DNA of 60,000 bases, from contig CM043967.1 of the NCBI GenBank assembly GCA_014529385.2, positions 88,153,278-88,213,277 on the forward strand, in the 5' to 3' direction. The notes beneath the pieces were generated by a model, which was given only the letters and a program-made list of their open reading frames with translations, ran no database searches and was not told where the DNA came from. Shown here piece by piece: positions 21,724-32,910 of this stretch; the stretch's first letter is position 1; every line of letters begins with the position of its first letter. This DNA comes from Adiantum capillus-veneris (lineage: Eukaryota > Streptophyta > Polypodiopsida > Polypodiales > Pteridaceae). The translations under genes were made by a program, and so were the position numbers.

Positions 21724-22560
21724 TATAATTTCTCAGTTATTTTTGTTATATCTTCTAAGTTCAGGATAGCGGTTACCATCTGAAAGGGAATTATGTCATA
21801 ACCATCCTTGTTGCAAAACATCGTAGTAGTTACATCGTTTACACAAACATCATAGTAGTTACATTGTTTACACAAACATCTAGTGTTGTCAATACTCTCT
21901 CCCATCCAAGGGGTTCAAAAAACTCCTCTAGAAATGGTTCCTTCACGTAATATTTATCTTCTACTGAGTGCTCTAGGATGCAATCCTCCTTTCTTAGGGT
22001 CTCACATTTCGATGCTTTGCACATCCAAATATGCGCATTCTTCACTGGCCAAGCATGCAACTCTGTTCCAGTATCCGTAGTGACAACAAAGTCTTTTATC
22101 GAGGTTTGGTTTACATCCTTGTAACTATGGTCCTTTGTATTAACCGTGGTTGTGATTCCCTTGTGTCTAAGTAGAGATGGTCATAGCTCCAATCTTGAAC
22201 CATCTTGAGTTGATGAATAAAGGGTCGCCCCAAAATAACTTCAAAATTGTTGCCTTTTTTGAAATCTACTATAGTAAAGATGTGTTCATATTCTATCCAA
22301 CATGAGGATACAATTACTTATTGCAACATTCTTAAGGGTTTCTCCACATACTCGCCTATTAGTTTCAATTTCATGCACGTTTTCTCGAGAGCTGGTCTTT
22401 CCCATTTCTCCCAGATTTCTTTTGTAGTGATGGCTACTCTGGCCCCATTGTGAAGTATTGCTATTGTCTTTACTCCTTTGTATTATAGAGGTAAGGTGGC
22501 GTTTCCTTCTTTTCCTTCACAATAATCGCCCACCTTATTCACTGGGATAGCTTTCTGCTT
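21724..22560 (-). pseudogene. Family T aspartic protease (minus copy)
   Basis: The minus strand near 22455 reads KGVKTIAILHNGARVAITTK, the active-site loop with His at the catalytic Asp position (codon CAC at 22451-22453). The C-terminal part is FEVILGRPFIHQLKMVQDWS, closely parallel to MILGHPFMREAKMVHDWSKN of the plus copy at 50402-50902. The same reading direction continues with CKASKCETLRKEDCILEHSV as a linker toward RT, but no RT is present, so the copy is truncated near 21724. Confidence 0.8.
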
Positions 22561-22569
22561 TAGGTTTCC

Positions 22570-23965
22570 TAGGATGATTTGTTTTGTTAATTTCATCTAC
22601 AAGGTTATCTTTTGGATGGATCTTCAATCCTATCTTTTCCAGATTCTTGCTCATTTGTCCTCACAAATATGCTTTGATTTTTAGAAGTTTTGCAAGAGTA
22701 ATTGTGCATCTTATAGGAGAAGACATTAGATCATGTAAGCTCTTTGTACCCGTCACCCATGGAATAGAATTCCATTGTGATGGCACAATTCTCACTTCAA
22801 ATTTTGTATCATATTCTCCTATAAAGGACGATAAAGTTTTTATTGTCGCCGATTTACTCTCTACAGATACCTCTGTACCAGCATCACCATACAACAACTA
22901 AATATCTCTCGGATAGATCTCAAGGTCCATGTTGATTTCATGGATTGGTGCTGATAGCATCGTGGATCTTTCGTCTTTTCTTTTTGTGAATATCTTCCAC
23001 AGTGATTATAGCCACGGCTCTCGTCTACTTCAAGAATTTGTGGCATCTCCAAGGATTTAGTCTCATCCGTTGTGTTTGCAATAACCCTTGTAGCCAATGG
23101 TTATTCCTTGTCTGTTTTCATAGGTTTGATTTTATTGTCTAGATTCTTAGCACAATCTATGAGAAGATGATCCCTTCCACAACCGTCATAGAATCCTTGG
23201 ATTTTAAGTTGTTTACATGTTTTAGTTTCCTCAAGCACTCTGTTGTTTTCCTTTTTTAGTGTATGCATTACTACCTCAGGAGCTTTCAAGCTTTTTGGAT
23301 GTATCCGAGCTTGAGCAGTTTCTATGAGCTTTTTGCACATCTCCATTTGTTTGGTTTCAAATTCAAGATGCGGATAGGTCAGAAGTCTCTGTTCCAAAGT
23401 TTGGTTGTTCTTCAATCTCGCCTCGTAGGCTTGCAACATAGAATCTAAATGCTCGTTTACCTTTTCCACTAAGATTGATATGCTAGAAACAGTCTTCGAT
23501 TCTTCCAACCCTTTTGCGTTTTCCTTGCTCTCTTGATCATGTCTTAGCTGTTCCTTCATTTGGTATAATTCCTTTTGCAAATTTGTCTTTTCCTTCAGCC
23601 TCTTCGCTTTCATTTTGTCTCGTTTGGCTTTTCATGATTTTCTTTGAGTCATAACTGACCCATTTTCAAATTTGGTTTATTTGGGAAGTTTCAATTCATC
23701 CGCTCACGTTGATTTTTTGATGCTTCTTCAGCTTGAGCTCTAGTCACCACTTTGATTGGAACTACTAGCTTAGACTCGGATCCACTTGAGCATGGCAAAA
23801 TTCCAATGACATTGACAGTTGCCTTCCCCAGGTTGTCAGGATTCTTCTCACAATGTTGAAGCAAGTGATCTTTCCCACAACCGTCACATAATCCAAAAAT
23901 TCTCTTTTGCTGACCCTTATGTGGACACCCTCCCTCATATACAATGGTCACCTCCACATTCAAAG
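22570..23965 (-). pseudogene. gag: Family T gag C-terminal region with CX2CX3HX4C knuckles and coiled coil
   Basis: Minus strand. Near 23890 lies CDGCGKDHLLQHC and near 23175 FYDGCGRDHLLIDC, two CX2CX3HX4C-type knuckles (the second with Tyr for the first Cys). Between them, 23613-23270 is charged and heptad-like (KEKTNLQKELYQMKEQLRHD and EARLKNNQTLEQRLL), suggesting a coiled coil. The plus copy has related CX2CX3HX4C knuckles at 48867-49545. The portion 22570-23100 links to the protease. Confidence 0.75.
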
Positions 23966-25300
23966 CACGGTCCTTCTAACTGGGCAGCTGATGGTGCCCC
24001 CATTGGCTGGCCTGCCCCAGGCAAATATCCTTTAGGCTCGTAGTTCTGGTTTGCTATGAACATGAGAGTGTTTTCATTCATTGTAAAATTATTTCTATTA
24101 GTTTGAGCCACATATGATGGTCAATATCTTCATCAATGCTAGCCCAAAATAGGCTTTCCTCATTGGCGTAAGCTACACCCTTAGTTTTGCTCACATGGTT
24201 TTCTACAAGTTCCTCATAGTAAACAGTCGATGGCATCATCAATTGGGTTATGGGGGACTTTGTTGGCTTTATGTAGCATACCATGACCCTATTTTCATGA
24301 GGCAAAGGTGGCTATTGTCCCAACACAGGTTGCGGTTTGTCTCCTCCTTGTACTATGTTGTTGGGTCCGATCTGATACCTCGGAGGTGCATGGTGGCAAT
24401 TGCTGTACCGCTAGAGGTCCATATGGCCTTTCCCTCATGTAATTCGGTTTATAGAAGCACTCATCAGTATCATGATTTGTGTATTTAAGCTCAATTGTGC
24501 ACCATTTCAACACTCTTGCAGCATTGATGGCTTGTAATTGTTGCGGCCTCATATTAGGGTTTTGTATATAGGTTTGATTGATTCTGTAGACCACTTTTTT
24601 GACTAGTTGATCCGCATTCTGTGTGATTGAAGCAGGAGCACTACATTTTGCAGTTGACTCACTGGTGGTAGAAGAGGCACTGTGGGTGTTTGTCTCTATG
24701 TCCTCCGTTACCTCCCCGTATGTTTTGCGATTGTCAACCAGGTACAATCCTTCCCTAGTGACTTTCTCGAATGTTGTGCATGCCTTCAACTGTAAGTCCT
24801 TTTTGAGAGTTTGTTTCTGAGGCCCTCTATAAAGAGAACTGATAAGAAATTGTCCTGTGGTAACTCTCATACTGGACATCTTTTGATGTATTGCTTGAAG
24901 TGAAGTGATGCTTCTTTTACCTTTTCATTCTCCTTTTGCTTGAAAGCATAGATTTGGGAAAATCTTGTTGTGCTTGATTCCCCTCTTAGAGAATTCCTCG
25001 TCAAACTCTCACAAGAGTTGATCAATGTTCAAGAAATCTCTGTTGTTTAGTGGCTGGAACAAATTCAATGCCATCCCTTCCAATGTCAAACCTAATCCCT
25101 CATATTGCATGTGGAAATCCGTTACTTGTTTTGCTCTTAAGACTTGCTTAAAAATGGAAACATGCACGTATGGGTCTCTCAATCCACTATATTTATTTGC
25201 CACACATTTAGCCACTTGAGAAGGTCGCATTCTTTGATTTTCTTCTACCGTTCTCATCATTGTAGGTTCTCCTACCATTACATCCCTCATCTCATACCCA
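23966..25300 (-). pseudogene. gag: Family T gag (minus copy)
   Basis: Minus-strand open segments at 25009-25290 (RDVMVGEPTMMRTVEENQRM, QVTDFHMQYEGLGLTLEGMA) and 24295-24879 (ENADQLVKKVVYRINQTY-like helix, NTHSASSTTSESTAKCSAP low complexity, CTIELKYTNHDTDEC, which looks like a degraded knuckle). The order (Gag body, knuckle, coiled coil, knuckles, protease) is colinear with the plus copy at 46.7-50.9 kb. Frameshifts occur near 24900-25000. Confidence 0.65.
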
Positions 25301-26230
25301 CTGATAGGTGCTCTCGAGGGAGTTCTGTCAGTTACCCTCTCCTCTGGTCATGCTTCTCTACCCCACTTCTAATATTAGTCACTCGTGTGCTGAAAACCGT
25401 GTCTTGCATATCACTATCTCAATGTGTGGACATATAGGAACCCTTGAAATTAAGGATCCCATCAGTCGTGGCTCAAAAAGATGTGGCCGATTGAAAGAAT
25501 CTTCAACTCGTGATCTCGAAGGACTCGCTCTCGTTGTTTTTAGTAGTGTTGTTTCTAAGACAATAGGTCTGTGCATGCTACGAGTGACATAGTACTGATG
25601 GAGTGGTCCCCCAAAGTATGTATATTCCTCAAGCTCGTTATGGCTCACCGTTGAATATCTCTAACCATACTTGTCTAACATGACTATCTGCATATCTCTC
25701 TCTACTTCATACGTAAATACATATAAGCATTTTTGCTCCGTTAATTCTCTCACATTGGGCTCGTCACACGTGTAATGGAGCATTTGCTCTCTGTTGTCAT
25801 ACTTATATAATCCCACTGTGTATTGTTGGTGTTGACATGAGTAGCTACATTTACTCGTCTAAACTTGGCCTTAGGAATGTCTAGCTTTGGTAGCTTCTCC
25901 TCTTGCTCTACGTCAATCTTTTTTTTTTTTGCATGTTATTCCCCATTTATCCACAAAAGGGATTGAGCACGACTACATACATGTTTCCCTCCTCATCAAT
26001 ATATTGATCACTACTGTAATCTACAAAAACTATGAGCTTGAGCTCACTAGGTCTCTCTTCTATTTTGACGCAATAATAATTCATACCATCTCTGTAGATT
26101 TTGGCACCCTGTTCATTTTCAAACTCATAATGTAAGTGCACAAGTTTTGTGGTTGGTGCTGAATGTGGTGGTCCCACTCCCATTTTGATTTCCTCCTTGA
26201 AACTCACACTTTTAAATCCCTCAACCATAT
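25301..26230 (-). pseudogene. Unrecognised N-terminal region upstream of family T gag
   Basis: The minus strand from 26228 begins MVEGFKSVSFKEEIKMGVGP, followed by LVHLHYEFENEQGAKIYRDG, LKLIVFVDYSSDQYIDEEGN and MYVVVLNPF. After frameshifts, 25830-25380 gives YKYDNREQMLHYTCDEPNVR, LYVFTYEVERDMQIVML, YFGGPLHQYYVTRSMHRPIV and EDSFNRPHLFEPRLMGS. Composition and long stop-poor stretches look coding, and the pattern suggests a beta-rich domain. I know no matching family. Some Tat-clade elements (for example Ogre) have an extra ORF before gag, a possible parallel. A poly-T run lies at 25919-25930. Confidence 0.45.
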
Positions 26231-26671
26231 GGGTATAAGATCTCTTTAAACAAGTATTCCAAAATTGGTTCTAAGGTAGGTATGGTCCCTTGATTGACAC
26301 TTCCCTCTCTTGAAATATGGCTTGATTGGTTTCTAGCAGGAGGGTTTCTATTCTGATAAAACTTGCCTAATCGCAAATACATGAAGAAAATGAAGCATGC
26401 AAAACCCTAACTTGTTACGTTTTATGGTTCATTTAGCCCTCCAATCGAAAGCAAATAGTGCTACAAAATCTGATTCCCACAACTTGTACAAAAACCACTT
26501 GGTGGCTATAGCTTTACAATAGCTGGGTTAGTCAAAATTTGCTAAAATCAGAATTTTATCCACTTTTGACACAAAATCCTATTTTGCTTGCAACATGCAG
26601 AATTTTGAAAAGTCCACTAAGCTCCTAAGCTAGTATTGGTACTACTCTGTGTCCATTTTGTGATAGGGAGT

Positions 26672-26689
26672 CATGGATCGCAATCCATG
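26672..26689. promoter_or_regulatory. Palindromic leader motif, copy 1
   Basis: CATGGATCGCAATCCATG, one mismatch from a perfect 18-bp palindrome. Preceded by GATAGGGAGT. Confidence 0.6.
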
Positions 26690-26959
26690 TACGCTAGTGT
26701 CCAATTCTCCTGAAACTTGGCACACAAGTCTCTCACAGTCTCGTGATCCCTATTATATGATTTTTAGGTGATTTGATCCCCCTTAGGTCTCCCAAAAGTC
26801 ACTTCCTAGGTCTATTTCATAGTTTTTGGTCTTGAATGACTATGGCCTTGTTTAGCCCCCTTCTTGAAGCTTTTTGGTACCCTTGTTTTTGAATAAGTTA
26901 TTTGTGTTGGTTTCTGTTATAAGGCTGTAATGTCCCAATCCAAAAATTTAGCAGGGGGA

Positions 26960-26977
26960 CATAGATTGCGATCCATG
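26960..26977. promoter_or_regulatory. Palindromic leader motif, copy 2
   Basis: CATAGATTGCGATCCATG, two base changes from the perfect form. Preceded by GCAGGGGGA. Confidence 0.55.
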
Positions 26978-27472
26978 TCCATCAGATCTGAACCCCAAAC
27001 TTGGTCTGGTGACTTTCTACAATCTATGGAATCTACCTACCCACTTATTTTTGTATTTGGGAACTGTCCTTATTTGACAAAAGTAAAATTTGTGTGGTGT
27101 CTGCTTGAGGTTTTTGACTTGCAACTAGTATTTGGTGATCTGGTCAACTTTTTGTTGTTTCTTGCTATGATGACCTTTACACAAGTTGTCCCAAATGATG
27201 TTAGCTACTCACTGTCTCAATCTCAGCTTTAGATGCCTCAAGGGATGCCTATCCCTTGTGGATGTTAGATTTTCACTTATTCTTGAGTTTGGACACCAAA
27301 GAGTCAGAAAGCCCCAATTTTTGGTCTATTTCCTAGGTTTGTGTACTTTTTGCCCAATTTCTTGTTTTGGATGAGTTTGATGTGTTAATTTTCTACCAAA
27401 AGTGTATATCTAGTGATCTAGAATCTCACAGTACTCTTTGGTATCAGTTTTGGCCCAAGTTGCCTCAGGGGT

Positions 27473-27490
27473 CATGGATCGCGATCCATG
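27473..27490. promoter_or_regulatory. Perfect 18-bp palindrome in the leader, copy 3
   Basis: CATGGATCGCGATCCATG equals its own reverse complement. Preceded by CCTCAGGGGT. Related copies lie at 29095-29112 (CATGGATCATGATCCTTG) and 37592-37609 (CGTGGATGGCAATCCATG). Function unknown; RNA dimerisation or protein binding are possibilities. Confidence 0.65.
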
Positions 27491-28019
27491 TTCCTATACA
27501 TTTTGGCCTAAAACTTTTCAGATCATCTCTCTTTGGTTTGGTTCACCCCTTTTTTGACTTATTTTTGGGTTTGTATTTGCTTTTGAGCTCAAATCATCAA
27601 ATTTCTAAGATTTCACATTTTATGGTCTCGACAACCAAAATATGGTTTTGACAGTTTTTTTTCTTGATCCTTTTGCTCAATTTGATGGTTATAGATGTTA
27701 CCTAACCTACTCCTAAATACAACATTGATTCTTATGACTAAAAACCAACAATTGGTGCAAAATTAGAAGAAAAATAGAATGTGAATCAATACTTTCAAAG
27801 AATTAGAAGATATGCACAATGAAATGCTTTCATATCTCATTCAAAACTCCTAATACCTCTCAAGAGTAGACCTAGCAAGTCCCGGCCTTATAGCCTCTAC
27901 CAAGCACTAAAATCCGTGTCTAGTTGTCTGACTGCTAAAGTGTAAATAAATTGGAAATCAAAATCAAAGGTCTATAAGTAAAAAGCTACGACTAGGTCAC
28001 TCACCACATAAGGATCACC

Positions 28020-28039
28020 CTCCTCGACAACGGCACCAA
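28020..28039 (-). other. Primer-binding site, tRNA-Asp type
   Basis: CTCCTCGACAACGGCACCAA resembles the 3' end of plant tRNA-Asp (TCCCCGGCAACGGCGCCA), so on the minus strand it is a primer site directly next to the LTR at 28040. This primer is typical of Athila/Tat-like gypsy elements. Confidence 0.75.
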
Positions 28040-28954
28040 TGTTAGCGTGTCGCCAAACGTCTAAGCATAGCTCTTTGCACTAACATAATATGTCAATACG
28101 CAGGGAAAGGATTTGAATGGGACACAGAGACTCTTTGAGGGTGTCAACCTCAAGAAGGAACCTATGGAGCACCAATCTCTCTAGCACTAGCAAATCTATC
28201 ACTCTTGGATCTGGCAACCTGTCTATGTCCTATGTCACCGAAATAAGTCATCGCACCAATTCGGCACTTGAACAAAGTCCAAATGTTATGAAACTTTGGG
28301 AGGAGGTCTAAGACCCTTAGGGACACTAACCTACCAAGTTTGGTCGCAGTCCAATGAGGTACCAAAATCATGATCCATCATGATTAATGTCTTAAAAATG
28401 CAATAGAACAAACTAGAAAGGTCGCTATGGCCTAGGAACACTCTCCTATGGTCAGAATGTCAAAAAACAATCATTCACGCACCCAAAACATTAGATTTAG
28501 CTTACTAACATGTAGTTGTAATCTACAACAGAATCGACAATGATTATACTCGAATGAAAGAGCAATAGACAAGGTACACATTGCAAGTTTTGGAATCAAA
28601 ATGTGATTACCAAAGCTCAAGATATGTTGATTACAAAGCACATGAGAGTAGTCGCTCTCAACCGTACACTCCAAAACTCAAAATTTGTGATAATGATAAG
28701 TCCCTTTCCCACTTACAAAAATAAACTTGATACCTAAGGCTTCTTTGCCAATGGTCGTCTTTACAAGGGTCATACCAAATGATAGACTTTACAACTCAGA
28801 TTGGCATATACAAACTCATCAAATATCTGATTAAGATCAGAGGCTTTCTCAAAATTATAAGGTCCTCGAAAAGATAATGATGGATATTCAAAATTTTAGA
28901 GATCGTAAAGAAGGGTCGACTAGGAGGGTGCTCGTCTGGTCCCGACTGCCAACA
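28040..28954 (-). mobile_element. 5' LTR of minus-strand family T element
   Basis: 915 bp, TGTTAGCGTG...CTGCCAACA. Homologous to the LTRs at 3301 and 29661. It contains the doubled ATCATGAT motif at 28367-28384. With the primer site at 28020-28039 it forms the 5' end of the minus-strand copy that runs left to about 21.7 kb. Confidence 0.82.
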
Positions 28955-29640
28955 CTAGGTTTAAGAGATTCTTCACAAGTTCCTTGATTTAAGTGTGATT
29001 TTGACCTCAATTTGATCCCAAACTTTGGTTTCAGTTGGTAAAGGTCAGCATCAATCACATGGTCTCAAATCTCGTTCAATCTATCTCTAGGGGACATGGA
29101 TCATGATCCTTGTTCTTCCATAGAATCTGGTAAAACTTATCAATTTGCTGTTGGCATGTTTTGTGAGGCCCTTGAGCACCAATTTTTTGAGTTTTGATTA
29201 ACTTTTAGGTCTCTACCATCAAATTTTCACAATTTCAAAGTTATGGTATTTTGGCCCGAAATATGGTTCTTAGCCCTTCTTGTCCTGACCTTTTCAGTCC
29301 AATTTGATGGTGTTGGTTTTTACTTACCCTACTCCTATGTGCTAAAAAGAAACTTGAAACAAAAATGATCAAAACAATGCAAATTAAAGTTGTAATGGAA
29401 AACAAAATAGTATGCTCAAAGAATAAAGAAAACTTGATGAATGAAATGGGTTTGGTCTCTCACTCACAACTCTCTTTGTTTCTCAAGGATAGAATTAGCC
29501 GGTCCCTCGATTCTAGACTTTATCAAGCACTATACCCATGTCTAGGCTTCTTTATTACTAAAGTGTAGATGGAAAGGATAAAAAATCTTTGAAAAATAAG
29601 GTTGTGAATACGTACTGGTTCACTCACCACCTAAGGATCA
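28955..29640 (-). other. Second family T leader
   Basis: Non-coding, colinear with 26.9-28.02 kb: TTATGGTATTTTGGCCCGAA, CAATTTGATGGTGTTGG and CACTCACCACCTAAGGATCA. A degenerate palindrome CATGGATCATGATCCTTG lies at 29095-29112. It directly follows the LTR at 28954 with no pol or polypurine tract between. Confidence 0.7.
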
Positions 29641-29660
29641 TTCCCCAACAACGATGCCAA
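29641..29660 (-). other. Second tRNA-Asp-type primer site
   Basis: TTCCCCAACAACGATGCCAA, a degenerate match to the tRNA-Asp 3' end (TCCCCGGCAACGGCGCCA), immediately left of the LTR at 29661. Confidence 0.65.
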
Positions 29661-30665
29661 TGTTAGCGGGTTGTCGAGATAAACTTTATAAAATAGCTAT
29701 CTGGCACCGACATAACAATGTCAATACTCATGGAAGTGACTTAGATGGGACACGAAGACTCGTTGAGGTTGTGATTCTTTAAGAAGTGAACTTAACAAGC
29801 AAACACATCAACTCAAAAAGCAAATCACCACTCCCAGATTGGAAAATCTGCATATGTCCTATCTCACCGCTCTAGGTCATCATGCCATTTCAATGACTAA
29901 ACAAACTTGGATCATCACAAAATTTATGGGAAGCTATATTAAGTCTAAGGAGACAAGTCTACCAAGTCTGATGGCCATGTGACAGGGTACCAAAATTATG
30001 ATCCATCATGTACCATGTCATAAAATCTACAGCATAATTGCATAAAAACTACAACAAAAGCATAAAAACTAACAAGGTACCAAAATCATGATCCATCATG
30101 TCCACATCATAAAAATTGCAACAAATTTGAATAAACAAGTCGCTTAAAGTCTAATAACACTCTCCTATGGTCAAAATGTCATAATACAGTGATTTAAGTA
30201 CTCAAAACTGATGATAAGACTCACAGACGCGTAGTCATGAACCAGAAAAAAACCTTGAAATGCTTATGCTTAAATGAGAGAGCAAAAGAGAAGGAACACA
30301 ATGTAATTCTTGAAATTGAATTTGGATTACCGAATCATGAGAAAAACAGAATACAAGTTTTAGTAGATTAGCCACTTGTTGACAATCATATAGCCAAAGC
30401 TCTTTCTTTTTCCAAAAAATAATGATGTTGTATTGAAACTAAGGCTTTTGAGTATTATATCTAGGGCTTTCAAAACAGCCAATAGTCGGCTACTTGGATT
30501 TGAGAACATAATCAAATATTACAGCTGAGAGTTTTATAGCTCTTGGTGGATCAAAATTACAAATGCTCATTTACATGGCTTCCAAAAAAATAAGATATAT
30601 TACATCGTGACTTCGACGAGGTGTGGCCAACTAGGAGGGTGCCCATCAACTACATCAGCCAAACA
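29661..30665 (-). mobile_element. Family T LTR with internal duplication
   Basis: TGTTAGCGGG...CAGCCAAACA, 1005 bp. It is longer than its relatives partly because the segment containing GTACCAAAAT-ATGATCCATC is duplicated about 85-90 bp apart (near 29988 and 30073). Immediately to the right lies an inverted partial copy of the same LTR. Confidence 0.8.
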
Positions 30666-30667
30666 GT

Positions 30668-31160
30668 AAGCATCTCAAGTTCTATCGTGGTTTGTGACTT
30701 CACATCTGTGAACCTTATCCTCAGCTTGAGTGCTTAAATAATTGTTATTAGACATTTTGACCAAAGGAGAGTGTTATTAGACCTTAGGGGGACCTATTTA
30801 TGTAGTTTTGTTATAGTTTTTATGATGTGATAAATGATGAATCATGATTTTGGTACCTTGTCAGATGGCTGTTAAACTTTGTATACTTGTCTTCTTGGAC
30901 CCAATATAGCTTTCCTTAAAGTTTCATGGCTATTTGAGTCCGTTAAGTCATTGAAATGGCGTTATGAATGAGAGCAATGAGATAGAACATATAGAGATTT
31001 TCCAATCTAGGAGTTGGTGATTTGTTGGTTGAGTTGCTGCGTTTGCTTGTTAAATTCAGTTCTTGAGGATTGACAACCTCAAAGAGTCATTGTGCCCCAT
31101 CTGAGTCACTTCCATGAGTATGATAGTGCTAGATAGCTATGCTATCGACAATCATTGCAG
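30668..31160 (+). mobile_element. Inverted partial family T LTR
   Basis: Reverse complement of roughly the first 600 bp of the LTR at 29661: CTTAAATAATTGTTATTAGA, GACCAAAGGAGAGTG, ATCATGATTTTGGTACCTTG and GACAACCTCAAAGAGTC all have inverted counterparts. It ends near GCAACCCACTAAT, where TGTTAG would be in the other orientation. With 29661-30265 it forms a large inverted repeat with a loop of about 400 bp. Confidence 0.75.
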
Positions 31161-31169
31161 CAACCCACT

Positions 31170-31450
31170 AATTGTATTTAGTGCCTTGAAATTTAAACAT
31201 TATTTGTTGAAAAATCTATTTCATTTTTACATTGATCATCAAGATTTAACTTATTGTCATCCAAGAAATGTTAATCAGATAGATGATTTTTCTTTTAGAA
31301 GTTTATTTCAAGATTTCCATAAGCCTGGCAAGACACTGCAGTGCAGATTTCCTATCCAAAAGTACTAAAGGTATCTCATTGACATCCTTGAGGGATAAAC
31401 CAGTAGATGCCAAATTATTTCACGCAATGAAAATTGAGGAACCAAATCCA
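31170..31450 (+). pseudogene. Plus-strand family T RNase H C-terminus
   Basis: Frame-shifted remnants read YLLKNLFHFYIDHQDLTY (the Y-x-D-H-Q motif with the catalytic Asp), FHKPGKTLQ and CSADFLSKSTKGISLTSLRD. These match the end of Ty3 RNase H before the integrase linker, compare NKFVFYVNHQPLLYLVHKP at 58.7 kb. The rest of RNase H and RT are missing; the inverted LTR abuts instead. Confidence 0.65.
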
Positions 31451-31708
31451 AAGTGGTAGGACATATGATTTCTTGCAATATGGTGGATTTCTAAGAGAGT
31501 GGTCTCAGTCTAGTAAAAAGGCTCTAATCATCAAAATTAAAAGGTATTCCTAATGGCTTTAGAAAAATTAAAAGATATTCCTAATTCAAAGATTCTCTCA
31601 ACATCAAAAAAATGATGCGCTAGTCTATAGCACGCGGGAACAGGCAATGATGAAGCACGTAGATTTGCAACAATATTATCTAGATGTGAGAAGGATGGAT
31701 TTAACATT

Positions 31709-31803
<95 letters not shown>

Positions 31804-32040
31804 CAAGGACACTTTAAAAAGAAGAAAACATAAAGAAAAAATAAAGGAGAAGAGAAACACAAATATACAAATGTGAAGTCCACCACCTCTATAAATGTCT
31901 TTTGACTTTCCACCTTCATCTGTCTTTTCATTTCCTAATCTCACTCTTCACTTACGCTCTTAATATGTTTTGAAAGACTTTTTATTTTTTGGAGACCTAA
32001 TAGCTAGATCTCTATACAAACTACACATTAATGGAGTGTT
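31451..32040. repeat. Linker region containing (GA)n at 31709-31801
   Basis: A decayed linker between RNase H and integrase, with a 93-bp GA tract broken by one C (31736). AATTAAAAGGTATTCCTAAT and AATTAAAAGATATTCCTAAT form a short direct repeat at 31538 and 31565. Confidence 0.6.
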
Positions 32041-32910
32041 TAGAAGATGCATACCTATGCAAGCAAAGATGCAATTAATCAGTGACTGAGGCACACACTG
32101 ATAGTTCAAGAGGAAATATTTCTATTGACATCACTTATAAAAAGATTTTGCAAGCAAGGTTATAGCGGTAGAGTATGATGTTAGATGTTTGAGATTTTTG
32201 CAAAACATAGATATTTTCTAAAGAATGGATAGACCCAATGTAATAGATATGACACCTTTGACCACAATTCAACCCTTCGGAATGTTCATGAAGTGAGATT
32301 TGGATTATATAGGACCCTTCAAGGATGTCACCCCTAGGAAGAACAATTATATAGTCATGGCTAGATGTTATGTCAGAAAAAAGGGGTGGAGACTAAGGCA
32401 TTTCCCAACAACATAGCTAAGTCCACAACATAGTTCTTATATGAATATATCATATGTCAATATGGCTACCTGATGGAGATAGTTTTAGATCAAGGGACTC
32501 ATGCCATTAATGAGACAATTCAGATCCTAACTAAAATCTTTTCCATCAAGCATCAAAAGTTGACACCTTACTATTCTAGATGCAATGGACAAGCTGAGAG
32601 TAGCAACAAGACTATTAAGTCTATTCCAACTAAGATAGTTTAGAAGGAACCTCAAACCTGGGATGAGAAGCTTTAGAAAATGCTCTAGGCATAGAGAATA
32701 GTGCATAAGATTATAACTAGAATGACACCATTTAAAATGGTGAATGGAACAAAAGCGATTGTACTAATGGAATTCATTGTTCACAGTCTCATCCTAACAA
32801 GGAAAAATGATATGGATTATAACTCAACTCCAAAAAAGAGATTGGATCAGCTCCTCAAGCTAGATGAAAATAGCCAAAGAGCAATGCTAGAACAAAAAGT
32901 GGTGTAGCAA
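32041..32910 (+). pseudogene. Plus-strand family T integrase remnant
   Basis: Order of motifs: degraded H2C2 domain (EAHTDSSRGNISIDITYKKI near 32085-32145, corresponding to EAHMGIAEGQFSG in the copy at 59 kb); core LDYIGPFKDVTPRKNNYIVM near 32290 (first catalytic Asp); YLMEIVLDQGTHAINETIQI near 32470 (second Asp); KHQKLTPYYSRCNGQAESSN near 32550 (catalytic Glu). The reading continues to MTPFKMVNGTKAIVLMEF and RKNDMDYNSTPKKRLDQLLK. Several TAG codons interrupt it. This copy keeps the segment that is missing from the 59-kb copy. Confidence 0.85.

Larger units (their letters stand above)
26231..28019 (-). other. Family T leader with recurring palindromes
   Basis: Long non-coding leader between gag and the primer site. 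Three copies of a palindromic motif lie at 26672-26689, 26960-26977 and 27473-27490, each preceded by a G-rich run. The right part (27580-28019) is colinear with the second leader at 29200-29640 and, inverted, with 37063-37613, for example GACTGCTAAAGTGTA and CTCACCACATAAGGATCA. ORFs in it lack motifs. Confidence 0.65.

Noticed and set aside
26930-27651. Overlapping plus-strand ORFs of about 62-100 codons
   Set aside because: They fall in the non-coding leader that is conserved in three orientations and copies, where frames are not maintained.
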